NCBI GenBank assembly: GCA_964353875.1
Contig: CAYGXU010000075.1
Location: forward strand, 1 to 15,960
Length of the DNA: 15,960 nucleotides
Direction: 5' to 3'
DNA from: MGNI01 sp964353875
GTDB taxonomy: Bacteria > Chloroflexota > Anaerolineae > Anaerolineales > E44-bin32
Shown here: piece after piece, positions 6,814 through 13,545 of the stretch
Layout of the letters: the number at the start of each line of letters is the position of its first letter
Numbering within the stretch: position 1 is the stretch's first letter
The notes under the pieces: model-generated
What the model saw: only the letters and a program-made list of their open reading frames with translations
Databases searched by the model: none
Told to the model about the DNA's origin: nothing
Program-made: the position numbers and the translations under genes

Positions 6814-7606
6814 TGCGTCTCAATCGCCTGGGAGAATAATCGACCAGAATGAGCAGGCAACCGACGATAAATGCCACCACCGTCCCCGCCAGCACCAGCC
6901 ATCCCCGCTTCCACAATATCGGGCGTGTTGGCACACCAGCATCCCTGATTAGTTCATAGGAAATGTTGGGCAGCATGCCGCGGCTGAGTTCGATCTCGGT
7001 CTCCAGTTCCTCCTGCAGAGCTTGCGCTTCCACTCCCAGCGGGTAGCTGACGCATTCCCATACCTGCATCGGCTTTCCTTGCTCCATCGACTCCTGGCAC
7101 TCGACAATAAACGATCCCACCAGCAACTCCGACGCCCGCCAGGCATGCTCGTTGGCCTCATCAAAAACCTCCAAGGTCACCTCGGCCCAGGTCTGCGCCA
7201 CGCTGGAGGCAATTTTCGGATCTTCATCGAAGGCGATTAATGCCCATTCCGACAGACGCTGTTCAAGCCGCAGCATAGGGCGCATGTCAGAGGGCCGTTC
7301 CCAACCACGCGCCTGGCGCACTTCAGAAGGGATCCGTTCCAGGAAACGCTCAAGGGTCGTATCGGCCATGACCAGCGTCGCCATGCGACTGAGGGCGCGG
7401 TCCTCCACAACCAGCGCCAACGGCTGGGTGACGCCATAATGGATGCTGACTCCCAGGAGCGCTTCGGCCTGGTAGCGCGGCGGGTGAAGGAGACTAAATA
7501 AGAATCCGCCGAGAGCTCCCAATAGGCTCAAGGAGAGGATCCATGGCCATCGTTTCATGGCCCGAGTAAAGAGGGGATGAAGCTCGAGTTCTGCTGTTGG
7601 TTCCAT
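6779..7606 (-). CDS. Wzz-like chain-length/polysaccharide co-polymerase protein 1
   Basis: A 275-residue protein with the polysaccharide co-polymerase layout: an N-terminal helix (about 21-42: WILSLSLLGALGGFLFSLLHPP, followed by RYQAEALL), a long extracytoplasmic region with coiled-coil tendency (about 43-225, including QALQEELETEIELSRGM), and a C-terminal helix (about 234-255). The proline after the first helix and the GVPTRPILWKRGW stretch before the last helix are typical of Wzz. There is no fused tyrosine kinase, so it is the short form. It should interact with the adjacent ligase/polymerase to set chain length. It overlaps the downstream ligase gene by 35 bases, which indicates tight coupling. 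ATG 7606 has only a weak upstream GGAA. It is homologous along its length to the protein at 10527-11345. Confidence 0.85.
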   Translation of the reverse strand: MEPTAELELHPLFTRAMKRWPWILSLSLLGALGGFLFSLLHPPRYQAEALLGVSIHYGVTQPLALVVEDRALSRMATLVMADTTLERFLERIPSEVRQARGWERPSDMRPMLRLEQRLSEWALIAFDEDPKIASSVAQTWAEVTLEVFDEANEHAWRASELLVGSFIVECQESMEQGKPMQVWECVSYPLGVEAQALQEELETEIELSRGMLPNISYELIRDAGVPTRPILWKRGWLVLAGTVVAFIVGCLLILVDYSPRRLRRNGSRSGDACGS

Positions 7607-7742
7607 TTTCCCAATTCCGCTTTATAGATGAAGTAGATCCACCAGTTATAGTATTACCGCTGAGCATTTGCACGATTCGCATAATTCTCCGGTTGCAGTA
7701 GAAATCCGCGCTGCAGTTTATTCGCCTCCATCTATCTAAAGC

Positions 7743-7868
7743 TGTCATCTTGAGGAGTCCTTCGGCTTCGCTCAGGATAAACTCCGCGACGAAGGATCCC
7801 TAAGTACTCGCTTTCTATGGGATCATCGTGGGGATTCTTCGCTCCACTCCGTTCCGCTCAGAATGACA
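7743..7868. repeat. Degenerate inverted repeat, MITE- or REP-like
   Basis: The ends TGTCATCTTGAG (7743-7754) and CTCAGAATGACA (7857-7868) are inverted copies matching at 10 of 12 positions. The arms continue inward with related but diverged sequence: CTTCGCTCAGGAT and GACGAAGGATCCC on the left, and GGGGATTCTTCGCTCC on the right. It has no coding capacity. Its size (about 126 bp) and palindromic ends suggest a small non-autonomous mobile or structured intergenic repeat, though no flanking target duplication is evident. Confidence 0.6.
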
Positions 7869-8285
7869 TCTATGTTTATAGAGACCATTCCCATGATGTT
7901 CCCAGCCGGAAGCTGATCTTGTATCAATCCAACCTGGTAGTAATGCACCATCTGCGATCGTCACAGAGAGCTATTCGGGTCAATGTGCCCTTGCTTCCAG
8001 CCTCGTCCTGATGCCCTTCCATGACGAAGAGCGCTGATGAAGACAAGCTACATTTTACCTTGTTATTGCAGTCTGGATGGCGATCCACGCAGCGAGGCGT
8101 TTAAGTCGGAATATCTACATGCTTATCTTCAGGAACTACTTTGACAATCTCGGATTACTTTAGTTTCCAACAACTTAGATTATGACGCCATATATTCGGT
8201 TGATCCGCATCCAATGACTTCCATATCTGGCGGTGAAAACACGCTTAGCGGAAAGGTGAGGATTAAGCTCTTTAGCCTGTCAACC

Positions 8286-8366
8286 CCCCTCTGTCCCCCC
8301 ATTTGCTCCGCCAAAATCACAAGCAGGCTGAGGTCTGAAGGCGCAAATGGGGGGATGAAAGAGGGG
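8286..8366. repeat. Inverted repeat sharing an 18-mer with 5164-5181
   Basis: Left arm CCCCTCT (8286-8292) plus TCCCCCCATTTGC (8294-8306) pairs perfectly with GCAAATGGGGGGA (8343-8355) plus AGAGGGG (8360-8366), around a 36-base loop. The right arm includes AGGCGCAAATGGGGGGAT (8339-8356), exactly as at 5164-5181, and the bases before it are also similar in both copies (TGAGGTCTG here, TGAGGACTG there). Both copies lie a short distance downstream of an O-antigen ligase gene on the - strand. Confidence 0.85.
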
Positions 8367-8425
8367 CAAAAAGGACAAGCCCGAAATGTGACATTGTCGA
8401 AATACTCAGTCATGCCTGCAAACGC

Positions 8426-8529
8426 AGACCCTAAAGGTCTTCCTGGCAAAGCGAGAGGTCTGACTTGCACGAAATCGCCGATGGAGGATTGAGTTTGGGT
8501 TGCGAAACAGACCTTTAGGGTCTTTCGCA
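8426..8529. repeat. Inverted 15-mers; the right copy forms a hairpin after ligase 2
   Basis: AGACCCTAAAGGTCT at 8426-8440 is the exact reverse complement of AGACCTTTAGGGTCT at 8509-8523. The right copy also forms its own stem, TGCGAAA and GACC pairing with GGTC and TTTCGCA (8501-8529), with a two-base bulge and a TTTAG loop. That hairpin is 18 bases beyond the stop of the ligase gene at 8548 and could protect or define the mRNA 3' end. A T-tract is lacking, so it is not called an intrinsic terminator. Confidence 0.65.
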
Positions 8530-8547
8530 TCATGAAGATTATGAGGC

Positions 8548-10197
8548 TTATATTACCGTGGAGGGAGTACCCAGATCGAGAGTTTCATTCACGAAGCCGA
8601 ATTGCTCCTGTTTCGCAGAAGCGATGCGTGCACAAGCGCTGACCAAACCAAACAGTATCCACATATAGGGCAGGCCGAAGGTGTCGATGCTGAAGCCCTC
8701 GACCAACAAGACGGCGCATCCCAAGATACCGGCCAGCCCCACCGCTTTAAAGTAAGGGGATCGATCGCTTGATAACTTCCAGGCTCGGGAAAAAACGCAT
8801 AGAATCCAAACGATGAAAAAGGTAAAACCGACGATCCCTGTCTCTGTCAGCAATCGCAGCCATAAATTCTTGGGGTTGGGGAACATACTCGTTCCATCAC
8901 GAAGTACATCTACAACTTCTGGCAACGACCAGGAGAAAGCGGGCATATTCCCCAGGAAGAAAAACCCGGCGTTGCCCAGACCCACGCCTAACAAGGGATG
9001 TTCGTTATAGACCCGAAAGGCTGCGCTCCAGTACACTGATCTCTCCGCAAACATTAAGAAATTTGCAAACTCAGCATTCAATCGCGCATGAATTTGATCC
9101 AAGATGGCCGATAAGGTTAAGGGAGTCGTTTCTGGCCAATCAATCATGAATATTCTCTCTAATCGCGGGTCAATCTTGCTGCCCAAATAGATCACGCCTA
9201 CTGACAAGCCTAGAAACAGGGCCAGTATTATGACGATAAGCAAAATGGATAGTAGCGTACTTACAATCCTACTCAAGAGTGGTGTTCTCTTGAAAATATT
9301 TCGCCGGATCCAAGCTTGAATGCGGATCATGTGCCGAAAGACAAACCTCAAGACAAGGATGCCAATAATCAATAGGAAACCAATAAGCCCAATACGAGAC
9401 CGGGAAAAGAAAAGCGTAACAACCCCAACCAAAAACAACATCATCTCAGGCAAATATCTGCCAATCCTCCATTTATGGAGTGAGTTCATAGAGATCATCG
9501 TTCCCAGCCACAAGGGGAAATAGAGAATATTAAGTTGATGTGCGAACCAGGAGGCTTCATAGGCGAAACCAGTGATTTGATTCTGACTTATATCCCTAAT
9601 CGATATGAACTCATGAACTCTTCGCACAATCGGGGGGAAATTACCGCTGCGTAGCAAAATAAACCCGCCCTGCACCAATGCCCATAGAAGCATGATGGCT
9701 GCCCCGAGATTGATCAGTCTTATCGTCTGCTTGAGCTTGGCTTCATCTCTTACAATGGTTAATGTCACCAGGTAGAATGCGATCCCGGTGGCCAATGTAA
9801 GCCAGGATCTCAATTCGCGTGAGAGCACTGTCTGCCCCTTCCAGGGCAAAATGGGCGCAAAATAAGCGATCAGCGAGGCAATGAGTGCCGTGGCAATGAA
9901 GCCGAACAGAGGAAGGGTCTCCAAACGAAGGGTGCCACGTCTGATGAAGTAAGGGATGAGCCACAAGGGAACTAGCAAAACAAGCGGGATCGCTGCCGCA
10001 GGATTGACCGTTGAACCTCCGGCAATATCTGCCAATAGGGGTAAGCTTGTAATCGGCAGAAGCAGCAATAGAAGACCCCAAATCATCCACGCAAGACGGG
10101 GTTGGACTTTTCCTGCTTTTCCTACAAGGACCTCTTTACCCCTCATTCCTGGCATGCCTCTATCAGTTTTTTCCATTTGGTTCTTGTACTCAGTCAA
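8548..10197 (-). CDS. O-antigen ligase/polymerase family protein 2 (Wzy_C)
   Basis: Up to 549 residues, polytopic, with about 11-12 membrane segments. Family marks: ITGFAYEASWFAHQL, FFSRSRIGLIGF, a loop with PRLERIFMIDW, then ERSVYWSAAFRVYNEHPLLG followed by VGLGNAGFFF, and a C-terminal EGFSIDTFGLPYMW block. Each has a matching block in the protein at 5233-6813, so the two are paralogues. Role as for that protein: polymerisation or ligation of lipid-linked glycan at the outer face of the membrane. The start is uncertain: the longest frame begins at TTG 10197 without a well-placed Shine-Dalgarno sequence, and in-frame ATGs at 10176, 10155 and 10146 are alternatives; all leave the membrane domain complete. 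This gene is visibly richer in A/T than its paralogue (for example 21 G/C of 60 at 9241-9300). Confidence 0.88.
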   Translation of the reverse strand: MTEYKNQMEKTDRGMPGMRGKEVLVGKAGKVQPRLAWMIWGLLLLLLPITSLPLLADIAGGSTVNPAAAIPLVLLVPLWLIPYFIRRGTLRLETLPLFGFIATALIASLIAYFAPILPWKGQTVLSRELRSWLTLATGIAFYLVTLTIVRDEAKLKQTIRLINLGAAIMLLWALVQGGFILLRSGNFPPIVRRVHEFISIRDISQNQITGFAYEASWFAHQLNILYFPLWLGTMISMNSLHKWRIGRYLPEMMLFLVGVVTLFFSRSRIGLIGFLLIIGILVLRFVFRHMIRIQAWIRRNIFKRTPLLSRIVSTLLSILLIVIILALFLGLSVGVIYLGSKIDPRLERIFMIDWPETTPLTLSAILDQIHARLNAEFANFLMFAERSVYWSAAFRVYNEHPLLGVGLGNAGFFFLGNMPAFSWSLPEVVDVLRDGTSMFPNPKNLWLRLLTETGIVGFTFFIVWILCVFSRAWKLSSDRSPYFKAVGLAGILGCAVLLVEGFSIDTFGLPYMWILFGLVSACARIASAKQEQFGFVNETLDLGTPSTVI

Positions 10198-10526
10198 CTT
10201 AAATTTGATGGACCCCTTGGAATTTTGCTGAAGTAACTTAATATTTCAAGAGCGGTTCAAATCCCGTCATAGGATTCTCATAAAAAATGCGTAAGGGCGA
10301 AGCATTCATTGCAGGTTATTTCAGGTAGTTTCAAGCCACTCAGTGAATGCATCCCCCCTTCGAAACAACGCGACTGCCAAGAAAAAAATAGGACGAACCT
10401 CTCATGACAGCGTAATTCTCCACTGATGCTGGTTTTAACCCAGCAGTCAGAACCGGTAAAGAAAATTCCACATCCGATTGGAGAATGATGACTAATGCAA
10501 GGGCGCAGTCCATCTTAATCATTTGG
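10198..10526. other. 329-base gap between wzz2 and ligase 2
   Basis: No gene is supported. A 60-codon frame (10340-10522, -) begins 4 bases after the wzz2 stop but resembles nothing and runs through an inverted repeat. The gap holds GGGCGAAGCATTCATTG (10295-10311), inverted with 14 of 17 matches as CAGTGAATGCATCCCCC (10341-10357), and a six-pair hairpin TGCTGG/CCAGCA (10427-10445). A single CTGTCAT on the - strand (10404-10410) has no partner at 11 bp and is not called a Pho box. A promoter for ligase 2 may lie here but none stands out. Confidence 0.55.
10295..10357. repeat. Imperfect inverted repeat in the wzz2-ligase2 gap
   Basis: A 17-base arm at 10295-10311 pairs with 10341-10357 at 14 of 17 positions, enclosing a 29-base centre. 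It is non-coding and similar in size and style to the other intergenic inverted repeats of the window, although the sequence is different. Confidence 0.6.
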
Positions 10527-11345
10527 TTAAGGCACTAAGGTAATGTTGGGCTCATTATCTTTTTCTCTGCTTGATTGGAAAAGAATAATCATGAGGCTCC
10601 CCACCGTAATTCCAAGCAGGTTTCCAGCAAGGATCTGCCCACCACGTGAGCGTGTCGTTGGGCGTTGTGGAACCATGGCCTGTTCTGTCCATTCGAAAGA
10701 AACAAACGTGGTAAGACCGCGACCCAGTTTGAGCTCATTCTGAAGCTGTGTCTCAAGGTCGAAGGTTCGTTTTTGAAGTTGTTGAATTCGTACGATATTT
10801 TGTACGTCACTTAAATCATACCTTTTAAGTATTCCCAACTCCATCACAGTGAGTATCAATTGCAGATTCAGAGACTTAGCCCGTAGTGCGTGGAAATAAG
10901 CATCCCATAGGCTATCTTCTGCAGCCTCCGCCCAACTGTTTGCCATGGCAGCGATGAGCTCTGGATTCTCTCCAAAAACATTCAACTCCCAGCGAGAACC
11001 TTTTTGTTCGAGCAGCATTCCACGTTTAAAGTCTTGTAGAGCTAGTTCACCGTTTAATTCGTTCCCTTGTTGTGCAAGGATGAAGATTGCCTTTGCAATC
11101 ACTTCATCGGATAACACCACTCCTGCTACCTTGCCCAATGCGAAGTCTTCCTCATATTGAGAAAGAGGCGTGGTCATATCAAAGTTCAATCCTATAGCAA
11201 ATATGGAATGTGTTCTATAGATCGGGGGATTTAAAAAACTGAGGCCATAACCAGCCAACGCTCCCAAGAGACCAAACAGGACAATAATGTACCAGCGCCT
11301 TACAATCGAGGACGCAAGGCTTTTAATTTCCAGTTCTTCTTCCAC
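10527..11345 (-). CDS. Wzz-like chain-length/polysaccharide co-polymerase protein 2
   Basis: A 272-residue short-form Wzz relative: N-terminal helix (about 19-38, IIVLFGLLGALAGYGLSFL, then NPPIYRTHSIFAIGL), an extracytoplasmic region rich in heptad-like segments (RIQQLQKRTFDLETQLQNELKLGRG), a QRPTTRSRGGQ stretch before the last helix, and a C-terminal helix (about 236-256). No kinase domain. It aligns by eye over its whole length with the protein at 6779-7606. The start is GTG at 11345, whose G is also the last base of the TAG stop of the upstream sugar-phosphate transferase gene (TAGTG), indicating coupled translation. Unlike the first cassette, it is separated from its ligase by 329 bases. 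Confidence 0.87.
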   Translation of the reverse strand: MEEELEIKSLASSIVRRWYIIVLFGLLGALAGYGLSFLNPPIYRTHSIFAIGLNFDMTTPLSQYEEDFALGKVAGVVLSDEVIAKAIFILAQQGNELNGELALQDFKRGMLLEQKGSRWELNVFGENPELIAAMANSWAEAAEDSLWDAYFHALRAKSLNLQLILTVMELGILKRYDLSDVQNIVRIQQLQKRTFDLETQLQNELKLGRGLTTFVSFEWTEQAMVPQRPTTRSRGGQILAGNLLGITVGSLMIILFQSSREKDNEPNITLVP

Positions 11346-12352
11346 TACTCTTTCTGCTTTCTGAATTCAAAAAATGCAATTAAAGCCATACCCAACAGAA
11401 CGCTCGATCCGAAAATAATATTCCCAATCATGGGTTTCGCATTCAAAGCGATGAATGAGGCGAATCCCAACACAATGGCCATCAAATGCATGGCAAACAC
11501 CGCTCGTGCTGGTTCCAGGCCGAGGGCGCATAGGCGATGGTAAGTATGGTCCCAGGCAGCCTGGTATACCGGTATTCCCTGACGAATCCGCGAGAAAGTC
11601 ACCAGGGCTGTATCGAAAATTGGAACCCCCAGAACCATGATCGGCACAAACCAAGAGGAGAGGATCGGAAGACCTGACGGTGTGTAGGCAATCCCTATCG
11701 CCGCCAACAGGAATCCCAATTGCTGGGCGCCCGAATCGCCCAGGAATGTTTTAGCTGGACCGAGATTATAGAAGTAGGTGCCGATGCAGACCCCCAACAA
11801 TCCTGCTGATGGCATGGTCAGATTCGGTTGGCTACTTTCGATGGTGACGAGCATGAAGAAAGCCGAGGCAATCCCTGCAAGGCCCAACGCCAACCCATCC
11901 ATGCTGTCGACAAAATTAAAGGCATTTACAATCCCGACCACCCAGAAGATCGTCAATGCGATATTCGCTATCTCGTTATTGAACAAGCGAACTTGTACTC
12001 CGGTGAGGATCAGGATGGCCGTCGCAAGCACTTGACCGATCAGTTTTTGAGGCGCTCCAAAGCCAATGGCATCATCCAGTACACCGAAGAGGAAAACGAC
12101 AATCGCTCCCGCCAGGATCCCCAGGACAGCAGTTAGATCCCTCCATTGAAACCAGAGGCTAATCATTAAGATTGAAAATAATATCACCAAACCGCCGGCC
12201 ATGGGAGTGGGGGTATTATGGCGCTTATGCTCGCTTGCCCCAGGGAAGTCGATGAGTTTAAGTTTACGGGCAGCAATGATTGCCAATGGCGTGATGATCA
12301 ATGAGATCAGCACACCGGCCAGGATGGTGGGGAAGTAGAAGGTGAGGTTCAA
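11345..12352 (-). CDS. WecA/TagO/MraY-family sugar-1-phosphate transferase
   Basis: A 335-residue polytopic enzyme expected to transfer a UDP-sugar's sugar-1-phosphate to undecaprenyl phosphate on the cytoplasmic face of the membrane, the first step of polysaccharide assembly. Motifs seen: HKRHNTPTPMAGG after the first helix, catalytic-type Asp93-Asp94 in LDDAIG, NAFNFVDSMDGLALG with Asp149 and Asp152, FLGDSGA with Asp206, and DHTYHRL with His269/His272. These fit Pfam PF00953. The NAFNFVD and HTYHR motifs favour the WecA/TagO side over true MraY, as does placement in a polysaccharide locus rather than a cell-wall cluster. The start is TTG 12352 (no in-frame ATG before residue 51); the ribosome site is weak (GGATCGAG). 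It is 62 bases from the upstream glycosyltransferase and overlaps wzz2 by one base. Confidence 0.92.
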   Translation of the reverse strand: MNLTFYFPTILAGVLISLIITPLAIIAARKLKLIDFPGASEHKRHNTPTPMAGGLVILFSILMISLWFQWRDLTAVLGILAGAIVVFLFGVLDDAIGFGAPQKLIGQVLATAILILTGVQVRLFNNEIANIALTIFWVVGIVNAFNFVDSMDGLALGLAGIASAFFMLVTIESSQPNLTMPSAGLLGVCIGTYFYNLGPAKTFLGDSGAQQLGFLLAAIGIAYTPSGLPILSSWFVPIMVLGVPIFDTALVTFSRIRQGIPVYQAAWDHTYHRLCALGLEPARAVFAMHLMAIVLGFASFIALNAKPMIGNIIFGSSVLLGMALIAFFEFRKQKE

Positions 12353-12414
12353 TGGCTCGATCCAATATCTGCAGAGGAATATGGAGACTCAAACCGCGGG
12401 AATTGAGCCTCCCT

Positions 12415-13545
12415 TCATAATCCGTCTCTCAACAACTCCCTATAGACCAGTAACGTCTCATGATTAACCATTTCGTTGGTGAACTTTTCTAACACAGCTT
12501 TGCGACCAGCTTCGCCCATGCGGATCCGCAATTCCGGATCCTGCACAAGCCGATGTAAAGCATTTGCCAACGCAATAGGATCTTTAGGTGGCACAAGAAG
12601 GCCATTGACGCCGTCCCGGATTATATCACGACACCCAGGCACATCTGTCGCGACAACAGGCTTCCCAGCCGCACCTGCCTCCAACAAGACACGCGGCAAC
12701 CCCTCGCCGTAACTTGGAAGGGTCACAATGTGCGCTTTTGCCATCAGCGCAGCGACATCATCACAATGCCCCACCCACTGGACAACGCCCTCCTTTGTCC
12801 AATGACTAAGCTGAGCCTCAGTGACGGAGGCGGGATATCCGGCATCCGGGGCGCCCGCCAGAATGACTTGCCCAGAAAAACCACGCTCCTTAAGCAACCG
12901 CGCCGCTTCCGCCAGTTCCCCCACCCCCTTGTCCCACAGCATGCGAGAAGCCATCAGAATCACTGGCTCGCCCGCTGGTTCAGGGCCTGGTCTGAACCTA
13001 TCTGGGTCCACTCCGGAGCCGGGTATCACTAAAGTCTGGTTATCTTTGACCAAGCCCTGCTGGACAAAAAAATCCCGATCACGAAGATTCTGAAAAATCA
13101 CGCGCGAGCCCGGCTTTGAAAGCGCGATTCGATACATGGGATTGACGAGCACCTGGGCTGTTGCAGCCAATTTGCTTGGATTCACATAGAGATAGCCTAA
13201 ACCGGTGATGGAATTCACCATGGCTGGGATATGCGCTACCCTGGCCGCCAACGAACCATACAAAACCGGCTTGATGGTGAAATGGTGAACCAGGTCGGGC
13301 TTTTCTCTCCGATACAGGCTTATGAAATTGTAGATGGTAAACAGCTCCATCAGCGGGTTCCATCCGCGCCGGGAGATCCTGAGGCGTCGCCATGGAAAGC
13401 CTTCATGCTTTAATTTTTCAACGTAAGGTCCAGGTGGAGAGGCCAGAAGGATTTGTGCGCCGCTTTCCCTTATTGCTTGCGCCAACGCCAGACGGAAATT
13501 ATAGAGATACCAATCTGTGTTTGCCGAGAGAAGGATCGTGGTCAT
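12415..13545 (-). CDS. GT4-family glycosyltransferase (PglA/CapM-like)
   Basis: A 376-residue GT-B enzyme. The N-terminal half begins MTTILLSANTDWYLYNFRLALA and has HHFTIKPVLYGSLAARVA and NSITGLGYLYV, as in PglA/WbnK/CapM-like transferases that add the second sugar to undecaprenyl-diphospho-sugar. The C-terminal nucleotide-sugar half has GSGVDPDRFRP, ILMASRMLWDKGV, WVGHCDDVAALM and the EX7E motif Glu281-Glu289 (EGLPRVLLEAG), then VPGCRDII. The donor sugar cannot be told. The open frame extends to 13629, but the first ATG matching the family N-terminus is at 13545, which overlaps the asnB stop as ATGA with GGAAG just upstream. That start is therefore chosen. Probably translated together with asnB. 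Confidence 0.92.
   Translation of the reverse strand: MTTILLSANTDWYLYNFRLALAQAIRESGAQILLASPPGPYVEKLKHEGFPWRRLRISRRGWNPLMELFTIYNFISLYRREKPDLVHHFTIKPVLYGSLAARVAHIPAMVNSITGLGYLYVNPSKLAATAQVLVNPMYRIALSKPGSRVIFQNLRDRDFFVQQGLVKDNQTLVIPGSGVDPDRFRPGPEPAGEPVILMASRMLWDKGVGELAEAARLLKERGFSGQVILAGAPDAGYPASVTEAQLSHWTKEGVVQWVGHCDDVAALMAKAHIVTLPSYGEGLPRVLLEAGAAGKPVVATDVPGCRDIIRDGVNGLLVPPKDPIALANALHRLVQDPELRIRMGEAGRKAVLEKFTNEMVNHETLLVYRELLRDGL

Larger units (their letters stand above)
7607..8547. other. 941-base gap without a recognisable gene, holding repeat elements
   Basis: No reading frame here has a convincing start, Shine-Dalgarno sequence or protein pattern. The stretch holds a degenerate inverted repeat at 7743-7868, an inverted repeat with G/C tracts at 8286-8366, and a pair of inverted 15-mers at 8426-8440 and 8509-8523. 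The promoter of the wzz1-ligase1 pair should lie just above 7606 on the - strand; a TATAAC candidate exists around 7645-7650 but without a good -35. The rest (about 7870-8280) shows nothing I can identify. It may be the debris of an earlier insertion between two cassettes. Confidence 0.6.

Noticed and set aside
7654..7731. 25-codon - strand frame (MEANKLQRGFLLQPENYA...) upstream of wzz1
   Set aside because: No Shine-Dalgarno sequence, very short, and no family I recognise; it may be the remnant of something but cannot be supported.
8214..8492. 92-codon + strand frame in the gap before ligase 2
   Set aside because: It is made largely of the inverted repeats at 8286-8366 and 8426-8440, has no ribosome binding site, and is low-complexity in part.
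8501..8529. Intrinsic terminator after ligase 2
   Set aside because: The hairpin is good but on the - strand it is followed by ACCCAAACTC and not by a T-tract.
10404..10410. CTGTCAT on the - strand in the wzz2-ligase2 gap as a third Pho box
   Set aside because: No matching repeat lies 11 bp away on either side; a single 7-mer is expected by chance.
10340..10522. 60-codon - strand frame starting 4 bases after the wzz2 stop
   Set aside because: Position would suit a small operon gene, but the translation has no family pattern and its end runs through an inverted repeat.
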